From positions 72,953,439 to 73,017,438 of the forward strand of contig CM053272.1 of NCBI GenBank assembly GCA_028583415.1: 64,000 bases of DNA, written 5' to 3'. This stretch comes from Protea cynaroides (taxonomy: Eukaryota; Streptophyta; Magnoliopsida; Proteales; Proteaceae). The stretch's first letter is position 1. Each line of letters starts with the position of its first letter. The notes under the pieces were generated by a model, which made no database searches, was not told where the DNA came from, and worked only from the letters and a program-made list of their open reading frames with translations. This document shows positions 1 through 10,830 of the stretch, in pieces. A program made the position numbers and the translations under genes.

Positions 1-3000
1 AAAATGAATTTTCAGCAATTAAAATTTAAAATAATTATTATTATTACTCATTTGATGATGATGACCTATTTATATGTTAATCATCGTTGGCCGATCTACT
101 GTCCTACGATTTCAGATTTCGATTTCAGTTGTTGTATGTTTTTTTTTAAATTATTTATATTAAAAAAATAATTTTCAGTAATTACAAATTAATTTAAAAT
201 TGATTAAAAATGCTATAAAATCGGGAAAAATAAGGAAAAATGTTCTGATCACATTTAAAATATGAGAAAAATTTTGAAATGTAATTTCTGTTATGTTCAA
301 GTTTGTAAGGTTATTGAAGTTTGTGTTTTCTATGAAACAGTGCTTGTAAATTATGTCGAGACCAAGTTCTGGGGCGCGGCGATGGGGCGACGGTACCGGT
401 TCCCGAACCGACCCCGCATGGCAATATGTGACCGCACTTCGGGGTGTTAGGAAGAAGACCCAGTGTAATTTTTGTGTGAAGAAGCTTGGTCTGGCGGCAT
501 CACAAGACTGAAGCAACACTTGAGTGGATTGGGCAAAGATGTTTCCAAATGCCCGCAGTGTCCTGTAGAGATATCCAGGGCCATAGGTGAAAATTTGAGG
601 GGAGGGAGGCAGAGGAGGGTAGCAATGGAAAGAGAAAAACAACAATTTGATGAGGCAATTCGAAGCATTGTACGGAATCCAGGTGAGGAACATGAGGCCG
701 AGGGATGGGATGTAAAAGAGATGACAGAGGCAGAGGCAAGACAGGATGCGTCATGCAAAGAATGGCTAGTAGAGAAACCCTTAAATCGGATGCAGAGAGG
801 AGACGGACAGGAGCAGGTACATTTGGAGCAGGTGGCAGTGGTAGTGGATTTGCTAAGCCTGAGCCACAGAGACGGAGCAAAGGGATTGGTTCTTGGTTTT
901 CTAGATCACGAAGTAGAAGGGAAGAACCTATTCCTCAGCCACGGGGACGGGATGATTATGTTCAAGTTCTACAGCAAGATCCCGCAGTCTTTACGAAGCA
1001 AGGTAGTAAGCAAAAAAAAATAAAGGCAATGTTTGGGGGAAAGAATAGGGAGTCAGTAGGGTATTCTTACTTCTTACTCTAAGTGGTCGTTTTATCATGG
1101 CATCCCAAAGAAACACCACCACGAGCCCTTTTTTTCGTAAAGCATCGTCGAATGCAATTGCCGAGGCGGTACAGGGGTTAGAGGGCCAAACCAATATGAG
1201 TTAATGACTCATTATTTGCCTCAACATAAGAAGGAATTACAAGACTGGATTCTAGGCCAGAAGAATAATTGAGAAGATTTAGGAGTAACTATTATGTGTG
1301 ATGGTTGGACTGGTCCTATCAGAAAGTCCATCATCAACTTCATGGTTTACTGTGATGGGAGGACGGTGTTCCTTAGGTCTGTTGATGCATTAGTTGAAGT
1401 AAAAGATGCAGATTATAATTATGGGCTGTTGCAAGAGGTGGAGGTGGGAGCTCAGAACGTTGTCCAGATTGTGATGGACAACGGCAACAATTTTAAGAAG
1501 GCGGGGAGATGTTAATGAACAATCCCGACAACAATCTCTTCTGGACTCCATGTGCTGCCCATTGTATTGATTTGATGTTGAAGGACATGGGCAAGATAAG
1601 TAAAGTCAAGAGAGTGGTTGAGCAAGCAAGACAACAAACCACTTTCATCTACAACCATGGTTATTCCTTGAACATGTTCAAGGAGATATGTGGAGGGGAC
1701 TTGGTCGGACCCGGGCATCACCAGATTCGCTACGAACTTCATAGCATTGAAGAGCTTTGAGGCGAAGATGGCCGAACTCAGATCGATGTTTGCATCTGAG
1801 GATTGGTTTTCGTGGAGACAATGAGCTACCCCCAGGGAGTGGAAGCACAGAGTACTATCGCCCCAGACGAATTTTGGCAAAATGTGAAGGTGGTAGTCAG
1901 AGTGTTGCATCCTGTAGTACAGGTGTTGAGAATGGTAGATACTGAGCGAAAACCTACCATGCCACTTCTTTTTATCTTCTTTGTGGACGCATTAAAAGTA
2001 CGTGTTAAAGCTTTGATACCACGTGGCTACAAGAATTATATAAAGATCATCAATGACCGATGGGAGAGCCAACTCATGCATCCATTGCATAAGGTGTGGT
2101 GAGTAAATTTGATGATGTATTTACTTTAGTGTTACTTATGTACCAATATAATTTTTATTTGTTTTAACCATGTGTCCACTTTTCAAATATTTCAAGATAC
2201 TATTTGAACCCCAAGTACCGGTATACGCATGTACTTGGGACGAACACGTAACTCATTAAGGCGGTGAAGCTAGTGGTTGCAAAGTTGGAGCCGGATCCCC
2301 AAGTACGGGCATTGGCAAACCTAGAGGTGAGTTGTGTGCTTGATTCTTGGAAATATGATCGCCGTGACACTAATTGTCGGGTTATCGCTAAGTTCCGCTA
2401 TTGCTAGTGCGGCAAAACTATATATTGTAATTGCAAATATTTACAAGTTTTCGATTGTGTGTAGATTAAAACCTTCGGGGAAGCCCGTGGGAGTTTTGGG
2501 TTCCCCATCGCAGTGGTTGGACGTAAAAAAAGTGATCCGTGTATGTATTACGTTTAAATGACATACGAAATTAAATTATCTTATGTTTTATGTATTACGT
2601 TTAAATGACATACGAAATTAAAATATGTTATTGTTCTTATCGTTGAATGGTGGGTGTTGTATGGTAAAGATGCACCTACTCGAAGAAGATAGCAAGTAGA
2701 GGTTAGCTCGGACATACTCTGCGCCGGGTCGTGAGCGAACCGGAGTATTTAATATTCATTCAAAGAGTCGGAATCGACTTGGCTCCCAATGGCTAAATGA
2801 CTTGGTTTTTGTGCATTACAACATGAGGTCGAGGGTGCAAGACATGTTCCATGATAAGGAGGATGATACCCCGCTCGAGCTCGCCAACATCTTCCGGCTT
2901 GACTCAAGAGGAAGATCCATTAGTAGTGTGGGTGCGGGACAAGGGAGTACCTGTGATGGACGAGCCCGGGGATAACGACTCCCATTTGGCCAGCCATTTG

Positions 3001-4335
3001 GATACCGATGTCGACGAGTTTTTAGCCTCGGAAGAGGGTCGAGTCCATACACGGTCACTCGTGCCATTTGACCCTCCCGCTGGCACCGATACGATAAGAT
3101 CCCGAGTGGAGTTGGAGTGGTAGTGGAACTAGTGGTAGTGATCATGGGGGTGGGGGTCGAACCACTATTGTCAATATTGGGGCTGATCCAGAGCCACGAG
3201 CATCACCTGTTAGATACACTGGGGGAGAGCCAAAGACACATGCAACACGGGATGATGACCATGGTGCACGTGCGCCATCCTCATCACGTAGACCAACTTC
3301 GGATTCGCGTAGGCCTCGGCATCATTCCCATTCTCAACATGATGAAGATGCCGATTGCAAGAAGCACGATGGACGTCGACGTTGATAGCCTCTCTTCGGC
3401 TTACGAGGATTGAGTGTGGAGGAGAATAGTAGTTCTTTGCGGTGGACGGGAGCAGTGGAATTTTCCCGGATACAAAGACGGTTCAAAGATACACCTCAAA
3501 TGATTATGTTAATATCAACTCGTCCCCCTATCCCACCGCGATCGCATATGGTTCTTCCTTCGACGATGGTTCGGATGCAGGAGCACGTACACGGAGTCGA
3601 GTGGATCAACCAACTTCTATTCCGTTCCATCGATACTTCCGCAAGAGTCTACGCCGCAGTACTACTTCAGAAGTTTTTCCATTCTTCCCAAAGATAGGTA
3701 TCCTTCGGACAGCTACTGATGTTATATTTATGAATAATGTGCAAGACTACCAGAACTACTTTGCATCAAGAATGTCATAGGAAGATTATGTTGCTTAATT
3801 GGAAAACAATTTGCGTCGACAACTTTCCCAGCTGTATGATGATAGTAGGATGGATCATCCACGACACTCTACGTATTACTAGACATTGTACTGTATAAGG
3901 ATTGTAGAATTGTGGACTATGGGCACAGGGGGACTATGGGATCATTCAATGTTGAATATTTAAACTATGATGTAATGATTTATAATGAAGTGTTATTTTG
4001 TTTCTCTTTCCCCTAATGCATTATGTTATTGTCTCATTTGCCATATTTGATTGAATATAATAGCTAATATTAACCTAAATTTACAAGGACTTCAGCGTTG
4101 ACTGTCAAAACATGGGTGTAAACCCAAACAACCACAAATGGTCATTATTTTTACAATTTTATACTCTAAATATGTTTATGTATGCAAAAATGAGGTTCCA
4201 CTGAAGTTGGAGACCTAAAAAATGCATTTTGGCGCTGTCTCGGACAAAATGCACTATCTCGGCGAGAGCGAGATCTCGCCGACTCGGTTTCGGAGGAGGC
4301 CGAGACTCTTCCGAAACCCGAGATTTTAAACCTTG
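1..4335 (+). mobile_element. Degenerate autonomous-type hAT element (left end outside the window)
   Basis: This region holds a decayed hAT transposase flanked by AT-rich non-coding DNA. The right terminus is probably near 4335. There the sequence becomes rich in CTCGCCGA/TCTCGG motifs and ends in CGAGATTTTAAACCTTG, whose reverse complement CAAGGTTTAAAATCTCG looks like a hAT terminal repeat. I see no matching left terminus, so the element probably starts before base 1. Within it, a 34-bp segment is directly repeated at 2542-2575 and 2589-2622. The element boundaries are inference. The transposase identity is much firmer. Confidence 0.55.
446..3778 (+). pseudogene. hAT transposase pseudogene (BED finger, DUF659, C-terminal dimerisation region)
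   Basis: When intact, this protein would cut and move hAT DNA transposons in the nucleus. Parts appear in the right order but in shifting frames. A BED zinc finger begins CNFC at 464. It is broken by a frameshift before GGITRLKQHLSG, which opens near 490. A basic/serine stretch around 860-960 includes GIGSWFSRSRSR. The DUF659 core is at 1294-1760, with CDGWTGPIRKSIINFMVYC and then WTPCAAHCIDLMLKD. The dimerisation region lies near 2660-2870, with WWVLYGKDAPT, FVHYNMRSRVQDMFHDK and LELANIF readable across frames. An acidic tail follows (EEDPLVVWVRDKG near 2910), ending around 3410. Many stops and frameshifts mean it cannot make a transposase. The identification rests on the family's conserved blocks and is confident. 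The exact ends are approximate. Confidence 0.85.
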
Positions 4336-4343
4336 ATTTCTAT

Positions 4344-5396
4344 TAGGGCTGCAACAGGGTCGGGTTGGGCCGGGTTTTTCAAAACCCTAACCCCAACCCT
4401 GACTATTTAAACTTAACCCTAACCCAGCCCAACCCTACCAGGGTCAGAAAATATACAACCCTAACCCCGACCGGGCAGGGTTGGGCTGACCCTAACCTGC
4501 CCCGATTGACCACGTCAAGGTCGGGTTGGGTCGGGTTAACTCTGATTAACCCTGATTCAGGGTCAGATTGACCCTGATTGACATACAACAAATTACAGAG
4601 AGAGACAGTATCAAACCACATCTTCAGTCTTCACTTTCCTTCTTAAATATTATCAAACACATATTGTACTACTAGTATTGTAGTAAATCACAATGAAACA
4701 ACTAAAAGACTCCATCTTCTCTCTGCTCTCTGCAATAAATCCAAACAAACAGAATAAATCCATAAGAAATGAGATGTACAGACAAAGATCATCATCTTAC
4801 AAATATGGCGATTTGAAACCCTAAAAAAAAGTTAAACAAAAATACCTTAGTTGAATATAAGATACCAGACAATCCTATAAAGTAAAATAAGTAAACAGAA
4901 ACACTATAAGTCTAAGGCCTACTAACAACTCAAACCAACCTTCGTTTCCCATTTCAATCATCCATAAAGTAAAATAATAAGTAAAGCGAAAAAGGACAGG
5001 AAAGAAGAGAAGATAAGATGAAATACCGAACACTCTTTTACTAGGATTTCAAAATCCTATTATGTCTACTACTTTTACTTGATCAATATTCCACTTCTTT
5101 CAATAGAAAAGTTTCCCAATACTCCTAAATAGAAGGAAAAATAACAAAGACAACCAGCAAACGGAACGTAAGAAAAAAAAAGTAAATAAGTAAAATAATG
5201 GGAACAACAAATACCTTTCGGAGAGGTTTTTTCCTTGAAAATATATGCAATGCGCCGATGACACAAGGGAGAGTCAAGAGAGATTAGGGAGAGCCAAAGA
5301 GATTGAGGAACTGAGAATCTGAGAGGCGCCATTGAAAGTCTAGACACGATCGAGAGATTGAGAGAATAGGTGAGACTGAGAGTCGATTTAGGGTTT

Positions 5397-5432
<36 letters not shown>

Positions 5433-5587
5433 CGGGCCGGGCCGGGCTCAACCCAGGGGGTCAACCCTAACCCAATCCCACCCTGCCAGGGTTGATAAAA
5501 AATTAAGCCCTAACCCAACCCTATCAGGGTTCGGGCCAGGGCGGGTTTGGGCGGGTTCGGGTCATCAGGGAAAAACTTGCACCCCTA
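4344..5587. mobile_element. Non-autonomous hAT element with perfect 8-bp target site duplication
   Basis: The element is 1244 bp. It starts TAGGGCTGCAA and ends TTGCACCCCTA, giving 11-bp terminal inverted repeats with one mismatch. It is flanked on both sides by ATTTCTAT (4336-4343 and 5588-5595), the 8-bp duplication expected of hAT transposition. Both ends are dense in GGGTCGGGTTGGG/CCCTAACCC subterminal repeats, the usual transposase-binding arrangement. The middle is AT-rich and carries a TA microsatellite. No transposase is encoded. A 129-codon minus-strand frame (5075-5464) crosses the TA repeat and is not convincing as a gene. Confidence 0.88.
5399..5428. repeat. (TA)n microsatellite
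   Basis: An uninterrupted run of about 15 TA dinucleotides inside the non-autonomous hAT element. Confidence 0.95.
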
Positions 5588-5595
5588 ATTTCTAT

Positions 5596-6529
5596 GATGT
5601 AGACTATATTATACAAACACACGCTACTATCAAAGTATGCAGAATGGTACTATAGTAGTAGTTTAAAAAATAAATCATGTGACATTACTATTACATCATT
5701 CAATAACATTTTTTAAAGTTTAATTATCAAATTACATAACATATGGAATGAAACTAGAAGTCACTCAAAGTCAAATCCACGATGAGTTTCATAGCTCATC
5801 TAATCCCCAACTCGAGTACCATTATTGTTGTTGCCGATAATGGGACTCTGGTTTCACAACATAGTCTGGCCAAGTTGTCTAACATACATAAATATAAACT
5901 CAATCTATCATGTATTAAGTTGTCTAACATACATAAATACTAATATCTTGCTTAGAATTTGTAGATTGAGTGAAGAATGCAAGTTTTTTGAACAATTAAG
6001 GAGATTTTTCAAAAAACCTAACGAAAAGACGAAACAGAGAGATTTCAACCGAAAACAAGGATATTTATACCAAAATTTGGTCCGAAACAGTGAATTTCTA
6101 CCATTAGGACCAAAATCGAAATTTCGAAAAGAAATTTTGTACTTTCCCATTTAGACACCTAGTTTTGCTTCGGACCATTGATTTTTTGAAACATTTCTGC
6201 CAAAATCCGAAATTTCGACCGAGATTTAGAACCATGGTTTCAACCTTAAAATTCAAAGTAGTACAAGATAGCAAACAATACACAAAAACAACACTTAAGC
6301 TCTCTTTGCTATCATTTTTCTTTTGTTTTTCTGACATGTTTTTGTTTTTATAGGTGTTTGGTATCATTTTTAGGTGTTGTTTATGAAAAAAAATAGCCCC
6401 AAGTGTTTTTGCCTATTTTTGCACAAGTGTAAAAAACATGTGTTCTTAGTGAGGGTAAAATAGTAAAATCAATATTTTTTATAACATTAGCTTCTCATCC
6501 ACTCCTCTTTCTTTCTCCCTCTTTGTTTT
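5596..6529. other. Intergenic AT-rich stretch without a recognisable gene
   Basis: No conserved reading frame is visible on either strand. The only structure is a 24-bp direct duplication, TAAGTTGTCTAACATACATA followed by AATA, near 5871 and 5918. Short frames here have no recognisable domain. Confidence 0.6.
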
Positions 6530-7035
6530 ATGGATTTGACCACAATAAAACACTTTTCTGGCTGTCCAACCTTCGATCCATTCCGTTGTATGTCAAGTAT
6601 AGTAAACTTAAAGTTGATCGGAGAAGGAGATCACAAGATATCAAGATTTGAAAAATTCTGTAACTTGAAGAAATTTAACTCTTGTTCTTGATTTCAGCCA
6701 CTTTAGTTGTACTATTCTGGATGTCTAATCTCCGATCAGATCCGTTGGATGTCAAAATCAGGAAAAAAACAATAAGGGACTGCATATTTCAGGTCGATCG
6801 GATAAGGGGATCACAAAATATCATAGCTTAGAAAAATTTTGCAACTTGAAGATCTATCTCTTGTTTTTTTTTTTCAATCACCTCAATTGTACTTTTTCGG
6901 CCATCCAACCTCCGATCAAATCCATTGGATGTTAAGTCTAGAAAATAAAAGGTAAGGGTGTCCAAATTTCGTTTTGATTGGATAAGAGAATCACAAGATA
7001 TCATGGCTTGAAAATTTTGCAACTTAAAGAAACAA
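6530..7035. repeat. Degenerate tandem repeat, about three units of 160-180 bp
   Basis: Three successive segments share the same order of motifs. Each has a CTGGCTGTCCAACCTTCGAT-like block (near 6554, 6713 and 6893). It is followed by CCGTTGGATGTC, then TCGGATAAGGGGATCACAA, then AAAATTTTGCAACTTGAAG. Spacing is about 159 and 180 bp. The units are clearly diverged from each other and no open frame runs through them. Confidence 0.75.
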
Positions 7036-7202
7036 AAATAGATTTTTATTCTTAATAGAATATCAAACTTATTTCTCATTTTAAATCTATTATGCATGGT
7101 ATCTACAAAGCAACATTTTATTTTTTTTATCAAAAGTAATTTTTAAAATAAATTTTTGATAAATAGGTGAAAACCAAAAAGAAAAATGATACAAAAAGAA
7201 CT

Positions 7203-7858
7203 TTATTTATGTCTAATATCATTTAAGTAAATGTTTAGCCAACCCCATTTAGTTGGGATAAGGCTTGTTGTTGTTGTTGTTGTAACTTGTTATCATTTAA
7301 GTAAATATTTCTTTATAATTCATTTACTTAAGACATTATTCATAAATAAGCAAGCTACCCCATTTGAATCCAATAAAAATAGTCTAATAAACAAATTCCA
7401 AAATGATAAAAAGTCAATCTCTAATTTAAGAACAAAAACTTCATCTCCAGTTATGGGGATGATTTTTCAACTTTCAAATGCTAGAATTTTCTCCAATCTA
7501 AAATTTTTGTAAATCTTATAATAATAAAACATCACTAAAAACCAGAAGTGTGCCAAAATAATCTTTGTTTTAATGTACAAAAATTTATTTTCATTCAGGC
7601 AACTTTAAACAGCATTCACATACTCCAAACAAGGTTTGACAAGAGCTTAACTCTTTCAATATATCTTGAATTAATCAATTTTGCTACAAATCCGAGATTT
7701 TTTGAACTAGAGAGTTGACTTCATATCCTTTTGAATTTGAATTTTAGACTATTTTTATTGGATTCAAATGGTGTATTTGCTTATTTATGAATGATATTTT
7801 AAGTAAATGAAATATAAAAATAAGAAACATTTACTTAAATGATATTAGACATAAATAA
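7203..7858. mobile_element. Foldback (long inverted repeat) element interrupted by an RTE insertion
   Basis: The left arm (7203 to about 7430) and right arm (about 7690-7858) are imperfect reverse complements. The left end TTATTTATGTCTAATATC pairs with GATATTAGACATAAATAA at 7841-7858. Inward, CCATTTGAATCCAATAAAAA pairs with its complement near 7755. The match decays towards the loop. Without the 58-bp RTE insertion and its duplicated target in the left arm, the element is about 580 bp. No flanking duplication is clear, so the superfamily is unassigned. A MITE is most likely. Confidence 0.75.
7233..7290 (+). mobile_element. 5'-truncated RTE-type LINE insertion with 16-bp target duplication
   Basis: This 58-bp insert has the RTE 3' signature CCCCATTTAGTTGGGATAAG followed by (TTG)n. 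It is flanked by TATCATTTAAGTAAAT at 7217-7232 and again at 7291-7306, a perfect 16-bp duplication. The same 3' tail ends the coding RTE copy at 57644-58637, which fixes its identity. Only the extreme 3' end was inserted. Confidence 0.9.
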
Positions 7859-8015
7859 GGCTTCAAATTTAATACTACCATGCAAAAGCATTAGGCATAC
7901 ACTAGCAAACTTGGCTCCACACCACATAATATCATTTTAGATGTTATTTTTTTAAACTAATTTATGGAATAGGTGTATCATGGTAAAATAGACTACACTG
8001 AAAAAAAAATTTGGG

Positions 8016-8135
8016 CAAGGTTTCGAGTGCTGCCAGGAAAATCCCAGGTAGGTCGAAACCTGGGCCAACTCAGTTTCGAGGCCAGTTTTGCGAGGCTGGT
8101 TTGAGCCGGTCTCGAAACCAAGTTCTCAAATCTTG
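8016..8135. mobile_element. Short hAT-like MITE (tentative)
   Basis: About 120 bp bounded by CAAGGTTTCGAG and CTCAAATCTTG, which are near inverted repeats. It is filled with TCGAAACC/GGTTTCGAG motifs in both orientations. The ends resemble the CAAGGTTT terminus inferred for the hAT element at 1-4335, so it could be a derivative. No target duplication was seen. Confidence 0.45.
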
Positions 8136-8814
8136 CTTCCTAGGTCTGTTTGGAGTAAGTATGACTTTGCTTCAAAGCCCTAAATTCAATAATACATTGG
8201 CCAAGAAGTCTTTTTTATACGAAGGCCACATATTGTGAAAGATGACTTTGTTCATGGGGTTTGAGGTTTACAGAAGGAATGCAATAAGAGGTTGAAGGCC
8301 ACTGTAGATCTTTCCCTAGAGTTTGTGCTGATATGGGTGGCCATCTAAATATTTAAGATCTTTCAACCAAGGAGTCTAAAAGTTTTGGTCAGAATATATT
8401 TTGTTCCAGCTGCTTCTCCATGAAAATAACTTAAGTGAAATATTTTTATTATATCAAAGGAAGGTGCATATGTAAAGGAATTAAGTATTTGTATGTGGTA
8501 CAATGAAACTTTTCCCTTTTAGGTATTATTAGAGTTGATTAAAAATATGCTGTTAATGATATTTAAAAGAGAGGAGCCATCTCAAATAGGATAAAGAAAA
8601 AAAAAATAAGGTAATAGGTGCCATAGAAGGAAGAAATACTATGAGAAGAGGCCAAGCCAACTAGCTAATGCCCCCATTGCAGTCCAATACCATTGAATCA
8701 ATTATTCAGGTCAACCTTTGAAAACTTTGTATTTGAGATTTCAAATAAACTTTCTGCTAAGAACTAAGAAACATACAAAACATAGAGAAGACAGATTTTA
8801 TCTAACTAACAGAC
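8136..8814. other. Probable intron or 3' flank of the starch synthase gene
   Basis: AT-rich sequence directly downstream (minus-strand sense) of the starch synthase exon's splice donor. I looked for the next conserved exon of the GT5 domain and did not find it here, nor anywhere down to base 1. Confidence 0.5.
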
Positions 8815-10237
8815 CTGCATCCATTCAAGGCAAGCACGGCTGAAAAAGAGATATGCCTCGAGCTCATTGTAGGAACCTCCATATATAGATTGCCCCTTAA
8901 AGAAATGATTAATTGGTTCAATAAATATCACAGGGATGCCTGAAACTATCCCCTGATATGCATTAGTAGGGACCCAAATCCCACCATGATATGAATTGTA
9001 TGTGGCAGTTAATGTCAACCCATTAATCTGCTGCATATGGATGCACTCATAGAAAGGGAGCATTATATCCACTTTATGTCCACGTGATAGACAGGCACGG
9101 GCAAGCCCAGTTACAACATCTCCAAGGCCACCAACTTTTGCTATAGGAGCCATTTCAGCAGTGACATGAATTATGTGCATAAGATCAGAATCCTTTTCTA
9201 TGTCAACTGGATTTTCTGTGCTCACATTCCATGAAGGGAAGTCCTTCTTCCAGAAAGGAATTTCATCATTTGGAGAAGGCCAACTGAAATCTCCAGAGAT
9301 AGAATCATGAGAACTTGCTTTCATCTCCAGCCTTACCTTCAAAAACACATAAGAAGACAAGGAACTTAGCATCATGCTCAAGTTTTCAGAGTTGAATTGT
9401 TGACCTTCTCATGAAGGACTAAGTTAGTGTGAGAGGAGATTATCAAATAAAGAGTAAATCACAAAGAAGTAGTGAAACATGTCTTCAAAGTTGCAAGTGC
9501 AGAGAATATCATATAACTGTAGTAGCTCTACTCTCTCACTCTTTCTCTTTAAAGAAATATTATCCTTATCTCCCCCAAACAAACTCCATATCTTTAAACA
9601 AGTTAATCTCCAGGGAATTTACCTAGCAGAAGCAATTCCTAATATACACTGATGCTCACCATACACCACACAAAGTCTTGTGTCCTCAATCAAGGCCACA
9701 CATAGCCAACTTATGAATATGTATCACCTAGACTATTCAATCAGCTGGATGCTTCTAGCATAAGTTACCTTGCAAAAGAGTAGCGCTGGACAATCTGACT
9801 CTCCATAGAAATCTTTAACAACATAAATCACCGCATACTTGCTTCTCTTGGCCTAGTTTAAGTTCTAAACCGATCACACTACAAGAATATAACTACAAAA
9901 CATGTATTATTTTTCTAGAAATATTCAATCCAAAGGTTCCAGCGGTTCCATAGCAGAAACACCTCCCAAGTTAATCCTCAGATAAACACAATGTGGTTAT
10001 TAAATCATCATGATCAACACACACACACACCCCTATGAGAGGGGGGGAAAAATATACCTCTTCAGTGGCAGTTGAATGAAGACCACTAGTTTGAACTGCT
10101 AAAATCCTGCATGCAAATGGGTTGTGCTTGCAATGGCCCGATAAGATGCGCCAATTATGTGATTCATGTTTACCCAACACACATCTATTAAGTTTCATTA
10201 AGGGATTCTTGTGAACCAAGGTAGGAAATGCATCCAT
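8815..10237 (-). CDS. SS5: Starch synthase, SS5-like, exons 1 and 2 of a partial gene
   Basis: Starch synthases are plastid enzymes of family GT5 that extend alpha-1,4-glucan from ADP-glucose. SS5 is a non-canonical member linked to starch granule initiation. Exon 1 is 10058-10237, starts at ATG 10237 and encodes 60 residues, basic and Ser/Thr-containing, like a transit peptide. It ends GAAGAG before the donor GTATAT. Exon 2 is 8815-9336 (174 codons) between an AG acceptor and the donor GTCTGT. Both introns are phase 0, so the exons join in frame. Exon 2 has the GT5 N-terminal signature MAPIAKVGGLGDVVTGLARA, with the ADP-glucose-binding KVGGL at about residues 127-131. Then come GHKVDIMLPFYEC, NAYQGIVSGIPVIFIEP and YGGSYNELEAYLFFSRACL. 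The short N-terminus and the GHKVDIMLPFYEC block favour SS5 over SS3 or SS4. About half the GT5 domain is missing from the window, so the gene has a very long intron or is truncated. Confidence 0.8.
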
Positions 10238-10278
10238 TATAATCGTAATAAATCCCTTCTTCAATGGCTTTTAGAAAT
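10238..10278 (-). other. 5' UTR part of starch synthase exon 1, with upstream splice acceptor
   Basis: On the minus strand the sequence TGCTTTTGCAG ends at 10279 and is followed by 41 bases up to ATG 10237. This looks like a 3' splice site, so the gene probably has a further non-coding first exon upstream (higher coordinates). That exon was not located. Confidence 0.5.
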
Positions 10279-10830
10279 CTGCAAAAGCATAACAAATTCA
10301 AGACAACAAATTCAGAAATTAGCTGAGCACAGATAAAGTTAACCATAACCATCCACAAACAAGAAAGACCCCAAGATAAAGATAAGTGGTACCTAGTTAC
10401 CTACAAATGCAGGGAATGGTTAGAAACCAAAAACAAGAATAAGTGTAAAAGGCTCAGAGCGTAATTTTTTGGGGGAAAAAGGAGAGAGGGGGGGGGGGCA
10501 CAAAAAGTTAGGAGAACCACATTATTATTTCAATTGCTTACACCAACAATGTCTTTTTTCTGATCAGAAACTTAAGAAGAAAACCCAGAACCATCATTAG
10601 CACATGGATTAATCTGTCAAGTTCATCTCAGATAGAAAAGCCAATGAAACTATACAAAGGAGAATACAAATTAAATCAGCACCAACAGTAACAAAATTAT
10701 GTCCAACTCAGAATTCTTGTGATGCAAAGGCTAGGGTTTATAATCAATTTATACCCTTAACCTTGCTTTAGGATCTTTTACAACCAGTCCCAATTCAATT
10801 CTAGTCAAAACCAGAAAACCAAAATATAAC
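10279..10830. other. Non-coding stretch upstream of the starch synthase coding start
   Basis: No gene seen. It is likely 5'-UTR intron and promoter of the minus-strand starch synthase gene. It contains a purine tract at 10468-10499 ending in a run of G. Confidence 0.5.

Noticed and set aside
4380..4500. CCCTAACCC stretches that look like telomere repeats
   Set aside because: They are irregular, occur at both ends of a hAT element in inverted orientation, and do not form a CCCTAAA array.
4365..4621. Frames with Asn-Pro and Pro-Asn-Leu repeats on both strands
   Set aside because: They are subterminal CCCTAACCC/GGGTTGGG repeats of the non-autonomous hAT element, not protein.
5075..5464. 129-codon minus-strand frame with a hydrophobic segment
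   Set aside because: It crosses the TA microsatellite and lies wholly inside a non-autonomous transposon. No family similarity.
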